In this document: positions 8,571-15,289 of the stretch, in pieces
How the letters are laid out: each line of letters begins with the position of its first letter
Numbering within the stretch: the first letter of the stretch is position 1
Assembly: GCA_038234815.1 (NCBI GenBank)
Contig: JBBQSU010000077.1
Coordinates: 1-18,090, forward strand
Length of the DNA: 18,090 bases
From: JBBQSU01 sp038234815
GTDB lineage: Bacteria > Planctomycetota > Phycisphaerae > Tepidisphaerales > Tepidisphaeraceae
Direction of reading: 5' to 3'
Position numbers and translations under genes: made by a program
Notes under the pieces: generated by a model
Told to the model about the DNA's origin: nothing
Database searches by the model: none
Seen by the model: the letters and a program-made list of their open reading frames with translations, nothing else

Positions 8571-9074
8571 TCAGTCCCCGCTATTCCACGTCTGCCGCAG
8601 TTTTGTCAGAAGCTGTACCAGTTGACGCTTCTCGTCATTGTTCAGCACTGACATTTGCTCGGCCTGCCGCTTGTACATTACAGGTAGAATCCGATCCAGG
8701 AACGCCTTGCCTGCGGGACATAGGCTGACCAGCGAGCTTCGGCGGTCGGCCGGATCGGTGCGGCGTTCGAGAAATTCATCTCTTTCCAGGACATCCAGAA
8801 GATCGGTCATGGTCTGCTTGGTGACCCCTGACTGCCGGGCTAGTTCGCCGATTGAAATGGGGGCTTCCGGGTTGCAATTGAGCAGCATCAGGACGAGGAA
8901 TCGACCGTAGCTGATGCCTTCGGTGGCCAAATGTTTTTCGACCACCCGGCGGATTGATTCGCCGGCGTGCATTGCGTGCAGGAACGTTTCGTGAGCGCCG
9001 GGGTCCAGATCGGGATACCGGAATTTTCGGGCTTCAAGAGTTTCGAGCGACGGAACTTCGCGCAAGTGAATCAT
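8571..9074 (-). CDS. MarR-family transcriptional regulator
   Basis: This 167-residue protein has the MarR plan: a helical N-terminal dimer region, then a winged helix-turn-helix. PISIGELARQSGVTKQTMTDLLDVLERDEFLER (about 72-104) contains the HTH with recognition helix TKQTMTDLLDVLE. The wing is RRTDPADRRSSLVSL (104-118) with the family's D-x-R-D/R pattern. A C-terminal helix completes the dimer. The protein would bind palindromic operators as a dimer and release DNA on ligand binding. It is the first gene of a two-gene unit with the MFS transporter 30 bases downstream, and its own promoter carries TTGCCGG repeats, so self-repression is likely. The N-terminal 35 residues before the first core helix are longer than in typical MarR proteins (about 140-150 residues in total). 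Confidence 0.92.
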   Translation of the reverse strand: MIHLREVPSLETLEARKFRYPDLDPGAHETFLHAMHAGESIRRVVEKHLATEGISYGRFLVLMLLNCNPEAPISIGELARQSGVTKQTMTDLLDVLERDEFLERRTDPADRRSSLVSLCPAGKAFLDRILPVMYKRQAEQMSVLNNDEKRQLVQLLTKLRQTWNSGD

Positions 9075-9090
9075 CGGTGCCTTGTGTCAG

Positions 9091-9142
9091 TCGGTTGCCG
9101 GATTATACGATAGCTTCGGTTGCCGGTAGCCTTGTCCGGCAA
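9091..9142 (-). promoter_or_regulatory. marR promoter with TTGCCGG operator repeats
   Basis: On the minus strand a perfect TATAAT lies at 9107-9102, 27 bases before the marR start codon. An 11-bp direct repeat, TCGGTTGCCGG, occurs at 9091-9101 and 9116-9126, one copy near the predicted transcription start and one in the spacer and -35 region. The upstream copy also forms a perfect 7-bp inverted repeat (TTGCCGG 9120-9126, CCGGCAA 9136-9142, nine bases apart). The -35 hexamer is poor. The layout suits binding by the MarR protein encoded just downstream. Confidence 0.6.
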
Positions 9143-9164
9143 TGTCAGACATGAAGCGTGTGAA

Positions 9165-9830
9165 TTAGCCCGATTTTTTTCGCGCCAGCAGGAATCCGCC
9201 ACCCACCATTACGAAGAGCGCTTCAACACGGCTGTCGTTGCAGATTTTCATGTTCAGCGCGTGCCGGGCGCCGTTGACTGGATCATAATTTGCCGCACTG
9301 TCAGCGCGCCCGTCGAGCATGTTGTCCATCAGGATCAACCCGCCGACGCGGAGCAATTTCAGACTGGTTTCGTAGTACGCGTCATAGGCTTCCTTGTCGG
9401 CATCGATGAAGATCATGTCAAATGCGCCTGCGGCATTTTGTTGCAAGAGTTGTAAGAGGGTGTCCATCGCCGGGGCAAGGCGCAGGTCGATTTTTGCGTC
9501 CACTCCGGCCTCTTTCCAATACTTTCGGCCGATGCTTGTCCATTGGTCGCTTACATCGCAGCAGATCATCCGGCCGTCGGCAGGCATCGCGGTGGCGACG
9601 CACAGCGCGCTATAGCCGGTGAACGTACCGATCTCCAAGGCTTTCTTTACGCCCATCAGTCCGACCAACATGGAAAGAAAGGCGCCCTGATCGGGGCTGA
9701 TTTGCATGTGGCCGTTGGGCAGAAGTTGCGTCTCGGCCCGCAGGCGTTTCTGCAGGTCAGTTTCGTGAAGACAATCGACATTGATGTACCGGGCGACGGC
9801 GTCGGATTTCAGTAGGGATTTGTAGGGCAT
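9165..9830 (-). CDS. SAM-dependent O-methyltransferase (caffeoyl-CoA OMT-like, Methyltransf_3 family)
   Basis: At 221 residues the protein has the normal length for this class I methyltransferase family. The SAM-binding glycine loop is ALEIGTFTGYSAL (64-76), and the acidic end of the second strand is CCDVSDQW (90-97). FDMIFIDADKEAYDAYYE (137-154) gives the metal-binding Asp143/Asp145, with Asp169/Asn170 in LILMDNMLDGR. These are the divalent-metal ligands used in catechol O-methyl transfer. The acceptor is unknown; small catechol-like phenolics are the family norm. Its stop lies 90 bases upstream of the marR start codon, a gap that contains the marR promoter, so it may be a separate unit. The VOC gene lies upstream on the same strand with an 89-base gap. 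Confidence 0.9.
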   Translation of the reverse strand: MPYKSLLKSDAVARYINVDCLHETDLQKRLRAETQLLPNGHMQISPDQGAFLSMLVGLMGVKKALEIGTFTGYSALCVATAMPADGRMICCDVSDQWTSIGRKYWKEAGVDAKIDLRLAPAMDTLLQLLQQNAAGAFDMIFIDADKEAYDAYYETSLKLLRVGGLILMDNMLDGRADSAANYDPVNGARHALNMKICNDSRVEALFVMVGGGFLLARKKSG

Positions 9831-9919
9831 GTTGCAGAGGATATCGGCTTGGGCGTGCTAAGGAAATGCGTAAATAAAAGCGGCGGCGTGAGCCTGACGG
9901 ATCTGCCAGGGATCGGAGT

Positions 9920-10726
9920 TTATTTGGCCAGGGTGGCCAGGGCGCGCCAGACGAGGTGCGGCGAGAGGGGACGCGCTTGCTTTCTGTTGAAGGCGTCGAC
10001 CACCGCGTTGAAGCGCAGGGTGTAAGGCAGGCGATCGCGCTTGCCGATGTCGTCTCCGAGCAGGCGCAAGAGTTCGTTGCGTTGCTCGTCGGTGAGTTCT
10101 GGTGGGTTGGAGCGGGCTTTTCCGAGCTTGGGCAATATGCCCTTCTTCTTGCGCAAGTTAAGCAGGTGCCGCCACACTTCTGCCCGCTTGGGCTTCGGAT
10201 CGGAATGCAACTGCACATACGCGCTGTAGAGGCTTTCAAAGTGCGGCGTATAAGGCAGGTCGTCGGCGGTCCGGCCGATCTTTTCATAAAGCTGAACCAG
10301 CAAGTCGCGCTTCGTCGTGCTACGGGTCTCTACTCCGGCAAAAAGTGTTCCCGGTGCCTTCCCATCTTCAACCTGTTGGCTGGCATCGGTCGTGCGGTCG
10401 AGAATGGACAGGACATTTCCGAATGGGTCCCGGATATCGGCCCGATATCCCCGCGTGCCGGGGGCCGGGGTGCTCAGGAAATGAAGATTAAGTGCCTCGC
10501 GTTTGTCGTACATCTTGCGCACGTCATCGACGAGAAAGTAAGTTAGATTGGCGGGCAAGTCGTCGTCGGAGTGCAGCACCAGTTCGGTGGCAGCGTCGCG
10601 CAGGGCAAAGCTGGCCAGGCGAGGTTCTTGCTTAAGGACTGTTAACCCAAGAACGTCGCGGTAGTAGCGCACGGCGGATTCGACGTTGGGCACACGAAAG
10701 AGGATGCGATCGACCCTGTGGAGCAT
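9920..10726 (-). CDS. VOC (glyoxalase/bleomycin-resistance) domain protein with duplicated C-terminal domain
   Basis: I use ATG 10726 (268 residues) because MLHRVDRILFRVPNVESAVRYYRDVLGL is the classic VOC opening; the longer frame to 10921 has no protein-like sequence. Residues 1-110 form one VOC module ending in YRADIRDPFGNVLSILD, with His3, Glu48 and possibly Asp110 as metal-site candidates. Residues 115-140 are a linker. The rest holds two related units: 148-195 and 226-268 share IG, LPYT (157, 233), a following Phe and VWR (184-186, 259-261), so each is about 45 residues and helical. Tails of this kind seem familiar from planctomycete hypothetical proteins. The VOC fold uses metal-assisted chemistry on small molecules or sequesters them; the substrate is unknown. 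A TACAAT box ends only 13 bases before the start, and no Shine-Dalgarno sequence is visible. Confidence 0.8.
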   Translation of the reverse strand: MLHRVDRILFRVPNVESAVRYYRDVLGLTVLKQEPRLASFALRDAATELVLHSDDDLPANLTYFLVDDVRKMYDKREALNLHFLSTPAPGTRGYRADIRDPFGNVLSILDRTTDASQQVEDGKAPGTLFAGVETRSTTKRDLLVQLYEKIGRTADDLPYTPHFESLYSAYVQLHSDPKPKRAEVWRHLLNLRKKKGILPKLGKARSNPPELTDEQRNELLRLLGDDIGKRDRLPYTLRFNAVVDAFNRKQARPLSPHLVWRALATLAK

Positions 10727-10793
10727 GGGCGTGCGATCGATTGTATCCGATGGATTGATCGTACTGTAACCCCCGTAGCAAGGGCGCAGCGGA

Positions 10794-12146
10794 TTATGCC
10801 GGTTTGCTGAGCGCCGTTTCCTCGGCGGCAGTGGGGGTGTGATATCCCCCGCGAAGAACAACGATGCCCGCCAGCAGGTTCCATACCAGTTGCACGAGCC
10901 GGATCGACATGGTGAGTGCAAAGGCCTGCCCGACGGTAGCGCCCTGCTTGGCGGTGAGGTGAATGGCGAAGAATTCCATCACCCCAGCACCTTGCGGGGA
11001 AATGGGGATCGCGCCGACCAGCACCACCACGGGCACCACCACCCAGTAGTACCCCGGCGAGAGCGGCAGGCCAAACGCCTTGCCCGCGAAGGTGGCTGAT
11101 AGCACCACCGTGGCGTGTACCGGGAAGGTGACGATCAACGCCCAAAGCACCAGGAGTGGATGCTTGCCCAATATTTCCACCGTCTGCAGCGCGTTCTGCA
11201 CCTGCTTTTGCATCGGCAGTCGGGAGAGCAGGAAATCCAATCCGACCAGTCTCCGAAGCGCAGGGGTGAAGAAAATCAGCAGGCCGACGATAACGCTGAA
11301 AATGACTATCCCCGATCCGATGGCGACGCGCTGACAGTCGATGTTGTCGGTCTGAAATGCGGCCAGCGTTCCGCCCATGATGACCAGCGCCAGCAGGCCG
11401 ATCACGCGGTCGATGATGACACTCATCACCGCGCGTGTGCGGTGGGGCGTGTGTTTTGCGACGTAATAGGCCTTGAGCACGTCCCCGCCGGTGCTGCCAG
11501 GCATGAAGGTATTGTAAAACAGGCCGACGAGCGTGAGGGTGAGCGTGCGGCCCTGACCCAGGCGAATGTCCAGCGCCTTGAGCAGCTCATTCCACCGATA
11601 AGCAACGATCAACTGGATGAGCGGGATAATGAATACCGCCGCCCAGAGCAGCGACTGGTCGGCGTCGCGCACCATGCGGATCAGGCCGACATCGACACGT
11701 GGTCGCGGGACGCGCACCTGATGCCCGCCGGGCACTTTTCCGGGAGGAATCCATTGCCCATTGCCGGTGGCAGGGTCCAGCACGAGCAATCGCGTGGCGA
11801 CGGGATTTTTATTCAAATCGCCGGAGAGGTCCATGCCCAGCAGTTGGACGCTTCGTGGACCTTTGCCAAGATCGACATTGACGGTTTTCGTGTCCGGCGC
11901 ATTGACGACGTTGGCGCGGGCTACGGGCACCACCTCATGTGTGTGGGGGTCGATGACATCAAACGTCTCGGCGTCTTCATTGGCCTGATGCTTCAGCGCG
12001 ACACGGACGGGCAGATTGGTCTTCGTATCCAATACCGCCAGCACCTGATCGCGGAGCGTGAGGTTGGAAACGACGTACCAGATGCCGCCGATGGCTATTC
12101 CCCAGCGCAGAGTTTGCTTCAGCCATGATTTCGCCGCAGGACTCAT
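10794..12146 (-). CDS. UPF0104 / lysylphosphatidylglycerol-synthase transmembrane-region protein with an exported insertion
   Basis: ATG 12146 (450 residues) starts MSPAAKSWLKQTLRW directly before the first membrane segment; an ATG at 12245 would add 33 unlikely residues. The family signatures are FYNTFMPGSTGGDVLKAYYVAK (about 210-231) and PISPQGAGVMEFFA near the end, both hallmarks of the membrane domain also found in MprF and AglD2. Relatives move or modify lipids, and the domain is a flippase in MprF. There is no soluble aminoacyl-transfer domain. The first membrane segment (13-28) is followed by about 135 polar residues (30-164) before the second. This insertion, beta-rich in look, should sit outside the membrane. 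It is unusual, since relatives normally go straight into the membrane bundle. Lipid transport is inferred. The gene is divergent from the glycosyltransferase cluster. Confidence 0.82.
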   Translation of the reverse strand: MSPAAKSWLKQTLRWGIAIGGIWYVVSNLTLRDQVLAVLDTKTNLPVRVALKHQANEDAETFDVIDPHTHEVVPVARANVVNAPDTKTVNVDLGKGPRSVQLLGMDLSGDLNKNPVATRLLVLDPATGNGQWIPPGKVPGGHQVRVPRPRVDVGLIRMVRDADQSLLWAAVFIIPLIQLIVAYRWNELLKALDIRLGQGRTLTLTLVGLFYNTFMPGSTGGDVLKAYYVAKHTPHRTRAVMSVIIDRVIGLLALVIMGGTLAAFQTDNIDCQRVAIGSGIVIFSVIVGLLIFFTPALRRLVGLDFLLSRLPMQKQVQNALQTVEILGKHPLLVLWALIVTFPVHATVVLSATFAGKAFGLPLSPGYYWVVVPVVVLVGAIPISPQGAGVMEFFAIHLTAKQGATVGQAFALTMSIRLVQLVWNLLAGIVVLRGGYHTPTAAEETALSKPA

Positions 12147-12306
12147 CAAACGGGAATTCTGGCGATAAACCCCTGTGGAAGCAAATGCGCTTTCTGGCCC
12201 GATAAGTTGCGGGATTGATCGGATAACGACGGATCTCAGGTTCATGCGTCCGACGAATCCCCGCCGGTTTTTGTTCGTGCCTATCAGAAATTGCGGTATC
12301 TCTGGT

Positions 12307-12320
12307 TATACTGCCCGGTA
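12307..12320 (+). promoter_or_regulatory. Possible -10 box placing the transcription start at the start codon
   Basis: TATACT at 12307-12312 ends seven bases before the ATG at 12320. The usual distance from -10 box to transcription start would make the mRNA leaderless or nearly so, and no Shine-Dalgarno sequence precedes the ATG. The -35 region (about 12284-12289) does not match the consensus, so this is only suggestive. Confidence 0.3.
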
Positions 12321-12559
12321 TGAACGACCTGAATGAAGATCAGAAGAAGGCGCTGCGGGCTTTCAAGAAGCGGCTGAAGATGAACCAGTTGGAAGATGAC
12401 TCGCGGCTGGGCCGCAGTCCGTTGACCGGCGCCAAGACGACGATTCTGGCGATCCAGCCGCCCAGTGGTTTTGGCCGGGCCACCTGGGAGGAACTGGCCG
12501 ACAAGGGCTACCTGCGCCGTGACAGTGGCGGTTTTTTTGAACTGGTCGCGGGAAAGTAA
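12320..12559 (+). CDS. Small conserved hypothetical protein
   Basis: This 79-residue protein has a basic helical N-terminus (MNDLNEDQKKALRAFKKRLKMNQLEDDSRLG), a middle section TGAKTTILAIQPPSGF, and an end WEELADKGYLRRDSGGFFELV. The last part has the helix-turn-strand pattern of a winged-helix wing. I believe similar small proteins occur in planctomycetes, but no function is known to me. Codon use resembles the neighbouring genes, which supports a real gene. It sits 26-56 bases upstream of the glycosyltransferase, depending on that start, so it may be co-transcribed. No Shine-Dalgarno sequence is seen before the ATG. A nucleic-acid-binding role is possible but unproven. Confidence 0.72.
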   Translation: MNDLNEDQKKALRAFKKRLKMNQLEDDSRLGRSPLTGAKTTILAIQPPSGFGRATWEELADKGYLRRDSGGFFELVAGK

Positions 12560-12615
12560 GCTCAGGCTCGCCGCTAAGGAGTGCCTTGCCCAACCTGCAG
12601 ATCACGGGGAGACCG

Positions 12616-13428
12616 ATGCCGTCCACCGATGCGCCCCAAACGTCGCCACCGATCGGGCCGCCACTGAGTAAGCTGAGCGTGGTCATCCCCGCCCGTGACG
12701 AGGCCGGATGCGTCGTCTCCACGGTCGAGCATCTGCACCTGGAGCTGCGACTGAATAACGTTCCGCACGAAATTGTGGTGGTGGACGATGGGAGCTGTGA
12801 CCAGACTTGGCCGCTCTTGCAAGAATTGAAAGGGCGACTGAGCGAACTGGTCATCGTGCAGAATGTCGGGCAGAACGGTTTTGGCCGCGCGGTGATTTGC
12901 GGGATCGACGCCTCTTGCGGCGATGCCGTCGTCGTAATGATGGCCGATGAATCCGACGACTGCCGCGACGTGGTCCGCTACTGGCGGGCGCTGACCGAAG
13001 GTTTCGACGCGGTTTTTGGCAGCCGGTTCATCCGAGGCGGCGGCGTGATAGACTATCCCTGGCTGAAGCTCGTGCTCAACCGAATTCTTAATCGCGGAAT
13101 TCGTCTGCTGTTTCGGATCAAACTCAACGACACGACCAATGCCTTCAAGGGCTATCGCCGATCGACTCTGGAAGGTCTGCGGCCGTTCCTATCCCCGCAT
13201 TTCAACCTGACGGTGGAACTTCCGCTGAAGACAATCGTCCGCGGATACAGTTGGACCGTGTTGCCGATCACCTGGCGGAACCGCAGGTCGGGAAAGGCCA
13301 AGCTGAAGATGCGCGAGATGGGCAGCCGGTATCTGTTCATCATCTGCTATTGCTGGCTCGAGCGCTATTTCAGCCGCGGGGATTATCACAAGACCTCTTC
13401 GGTCGTTGAGAAAGGGAAATCGCCATGA
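12616..13428 (+). CDS. Family 2 glycosyltransferase (polyprenyl-phosphate sugar synthase-like)
   Basis: The protein has 270 residues from ATG 12616, which has GGGGAG four bases upstream. A TTG at 12586 with AAGGAG before it would add ten residues and cannot be excluded. The GT-A fold shows SVVIPARDEAG (21-31), the nucleotide-binding EIVVVDDGS (52-60), and MMADESDDCRDV (108-119) in place of the usual D-x-D-Q metal motif. DTTNAFKGYRR (172-182) is the conserved acceptor-side motif of dolichyl/undecaprenyl-phosphate mannosyl- and glucosyltransferases. The expected reaction is transfer of a sugar from a nucleotide donor to polyprenyl phosphate on the cytoplasmic membrane face. There is no C-terminal membrane domain. 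The stop overlaps the next gene's start by four bases (ATGA), so translation is probably coupled, which fits a lipid-linked donor being handed to the GT-C-like partner. Confidence 0.9.
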   Translation: MPSTDAPQTSPPIGPPLSKLSVVIPARDEAGCVVSTVEHLHLELRLNNVPHEIVVVDDGSCDQTWPLLQELKGRLSELVIVQNVGQNGFGRAVICGIDASCGDAVVVMMADESDDCRDVVRYWRALTEGFDAVFGSRFIRGGGVIDYPWLKLVLNRILNRGIRLLFRIKLNDTTNAFKGYRRSTLEGLRPFLSPHFNLTVELPLKTIVRGYSWTVLPITWRNRRSGKAKLKMREMGSRYLFIICYCWLERYFSRGDYHKTSSVVEKGKSP

Positions 13429-14741
13429 GCGCGCCGCTGGTCGTTCCGCCGGCACACATGCCCCAGTCAAAGACCGGACGTTACAACTCGCTTGTCGTCG
13501 CGGGAGTGATCGTGCTGTTTGGGCTTTGCGCCCGCGCCCCACAGATTCTGACGGGTGGGCGCGTCTGGACCGAGGAGGGCGCGTTTCTACTAACCGGACT
13601 GACGCGTACTTCTTGGCAGTCACTCACGTGGACCGCTGCCCAGGGGTATTACCAGCTCCCGTTGAGCCTTGGCGGCACGATTGCGGGATTATTGCCGCTC
13701 GAAGCGGCCCCGATCGTGTTCGCGATGCTAAGCGCCGGGATATTCCTACTTCCGCTTTTCGTCGCATCGGGGGACGAGCGATGGCGCAAGGGTCATGGAT
13801 TGATCGCGCTGGCCTTGGTGTTGCTGGCCACTCCGCCGGGAACCGAGGTTTGGCTAAACGTAGCGTCGGCGCAGTTCGTGCTGGCGGTGTCGGCGGGGCT
13901 GGTATTGGCCCTGGAATTTTCCGGAAGGCGCCGCGTGGTCTTTAACTGCGTCGTCTTGATCGCCGCCGGACTAGCGGGCATGGCCAGCGTGTTGCTGGCG
14001 CCACTCTTCTGGCTGCGCGCCCTTACCTCGCGGACAACAGAACGATGGCTTTATGCGGTCGTGTTGACCTTGATTGGCGTGCTGCAAGTCGTCCTTCTGC
14101 AAAATGCCGGACCGACTCTGGCCCGGGACCGCCCAAACACGCCCTGGATGATCGGCGGGATCGTCATGTCCCGGCAGATCCTTCAATGGACCTGCTACCC
14201 GATGGATCAATTTCCCTTCGCTCCCTTGAATGGAGCAAGCGCTATGTGGGGGCTGGCCAATCGCGCTCGTGAATCGGGAATCACCCTGCAAAAAGTCGCA
14301 CTGTCGATCCTGCCGGCGCTAATTTATCTCGCACCGTTGCCGGGTTTATGGCGGAGGCATAGGCAAGCATTTTGGATGCTGACCGCCGCCGCGGTGTTGC
14401 TGCTGGGCTCGCTGGGTGGCTCTCTTTCTTCCCCGCTGTCGTTGATCCTGCCTTGGAACGCCTGCCGGTATTTCTACGCCCCCAATTTGTTGCTCGGGCT
14501 GACGCTATTTGCGGTCGCCAGTGAGGTGGTCAATCCCCGTCGCAAAAAAGTCATGTTTGCTGTTCTTGGCCTGCTGCTGGCCTTGGGATTTCTGGAATTT
14601 CATAGAGCCGACGATTTCTTCTTCGCCAAATGCGATTGGTATGAGCAAGTGGAGCGCTGGCACGCTGACCCCACCCGTCCCCTCATACACGCCCCCAATT
14701 GGGAACTGCATGTTCCGCCCGAAGTGGCCGGCGGTCATTAG
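13425..14741 (+). CDS. Polytopic membrane protein, GT-C glycosyltransferase-like
   Basis: This 438-residue protein has about ten hydrophobic segments, beginning at NSLVVAGVIVLFGLCARAP. After the first segment comes GGRVWTEEGAFLLTGL with Glu50/Glu51, then QGYYQLPLSLGG. Acidic residues in the first outer loop followed by a GY-x-x-L-P segment are typical of GT-C enzymes, which transfer sugars from polyprenyl-phosphate donors on the outer membrane face. The C-terminal 50 residues are polar (CDWYEQVERWHADP). The four-base overlap with the GT2 gene supports a donor-maker and donor-user pair. I cannot place it in a named GT-C family, so a non-enzymatic membrane protein remains possible. GAAAGGG upstream of the ATG can serve as its ribosome-binding site. 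Confidence 0.72.
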   Translation: MSAPLVVPPAHMPQSKTGRYNSLVVAGVIVLFGLCARAPQILTGGRVWTEEGAFLLTGLTRTSWQSLTWTAAQGYYQLPLSLGGTIAGLLPLEAAPIVFAMLSAGIFLLPLFVASGDERWRKGHGLIALALVLLATPPGTEVWLNVASAQFVLAVSAGLVLALEFSGRRRVVFNCVVLIAAGLAGMASVLLAPLFWLRALTSRTTERWLYAVVLTLIGVLQVVLLQNAGPTLARDRPNTPWMIGGIVMSRQILQWTCYPMDQFPFAPLNGASAMWGLANRARESGITLQKVALSILPALIYLAPLPGLWRRHRQAFWMLTAAAVLLLGSLGGSLSSPLSLILPWNACRYFYAPNLLLGLTLFAVASEVVNPRRKKVMFAVLGLLLALGFLEFHRADDFFFAKCDWYEQVERWHADPTRPLIHAPNWELHVPPEVAGGH

Positions 14742-14790
14742 ACGCAACTGAGATTGATGAATAAGCTTCAATCCATCGCCAAATGCGAAC

Positions 14791-14822
14791 GGCGGAATGG
14801 CACAGTGCTGCGCCATTCCGCC
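14791..14822. terminator. Bidirectional hairpin terminator between convergent genes
   Basis: A perfect 11-bp stem, GGCGGAATGGC at 14791-14801 and GCCATTCCGCC at 14812-14822, encloses a 10-base loop. It lies 49 bases after the stop of the membrane-protein gene and 27 bases after the stop of the opposite small gene, where both transcripts should end. T-runs on either side are weak, so termination may be partly factor-dependent. Confidence 0.68.
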
Positions 14823-14849
14823 GACAGATCGTTTCCCCAAAGCGTGCGC

Positions 14850-15134
14850 TTAGTTGTCCTTTACTTCGATGGACTTGGCGTGCATTACGTATTTAATCGT
14901 GACTTTCACGTCATTCTTGATCTTGCCGTCCACCTTGGTGCTGTCTGTCTTTCCCAGCTCCCACTTCTCGCCGTCCGCTTTCTCGATGACGATCAGGTTG
15001 TCTTCGTGCTTGATGACTCTTCCGGTCACCTGATAGTCCTTCGGCCCCATCGTGCTGGCGGCGATGAAATACCCGCCGACAAACATTGATCCCGCCACCG
15101 CAAGCAACTGAACCTTCTGCGAAAGTGAATGCAT
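14850..15134 (-). CDS. Small exported or membrane-anchored protein with an OB-like C-terminal domain
   Basis: ATG 15134 gives 94 residues and has GGAGG four bases upstream, so I prefer it to the longer frame from 15197. Residues 1-28 (MHSLSQKVQLLAVAGSMFVGGYFIAAS) form a signal peptide or membrane anchor. The remainder is a compact beta-rich domain, VTGRVIKHEDNLIVIEKADGEKWEL ending in VKVTIKYVMHAKSIEVK. The pattern 'x-G-x-V-x-x-x-x-D-x-x-x-V-x-K-x-D-G-E-x-W' followed by a T-x-V-x-G-x-x-K-x-x-x-x-V segment resembles small OB/SH3-like barrel domains of the DUF5666 kind. Function is unknown. A near-consensus promoter lies upstream, so expression may be high. It is divergent from gpsA. Confidence 0.75.
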   Translation of the reverse strand: MHSLSQKVQLLAVAGSMFVGGYFIAASTMGPKDYQVTGRVIKHEDNLIVIEKADGEKWELGKTDSTKVDGKIKNDVKVTIKYVMHAKSIEVKDN

Positions 15135-15176
15135 AAAGCCTCCAATGGAGTAAGAGAATGGAAATGCAACCGGGGT

Positions 15177-15204
15177 ATTATATCTGGCTCCCTCCAAATG
15201 TCAG
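15177..15204 (-). promoter_or_regulatory. Near-consensus sigma70-type promoter of the small exported protein
   Basis: On the minus strand CTGACA (15204 to 15199) and TATAAT (15182 to 15177) are separated by 16 bases; five of six and six of six bases match the housekeeping consensus. The predicted start near 15170 leaves a leader of about 36 bases that contains the GGAGG ribosome-binding site. This is the best promoter in the window. Confidence 0.7.
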
Positions 15205-15289
15205 CAGAAAAAGCAATCGTCGTCCGTGCATTCCGCGGCGAGACGGGGGCGCAATGGTTTAATTGCCTTCCCAAAGGTAAAACACCACT

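Noticed and set aside
11115..12128. Plus-strand open frame of 337 codons
   Set aside because: Antisense of the UPF0104-type membrane protein, which has clear signatures.
13406..13945. Alternative frame overlapping the GT2/GT-C junction
   Set aside because: The 13425 frame has the ATGA overlap, membrane segments and a full-length product; the alternative is Arg/Gly-rich without features.
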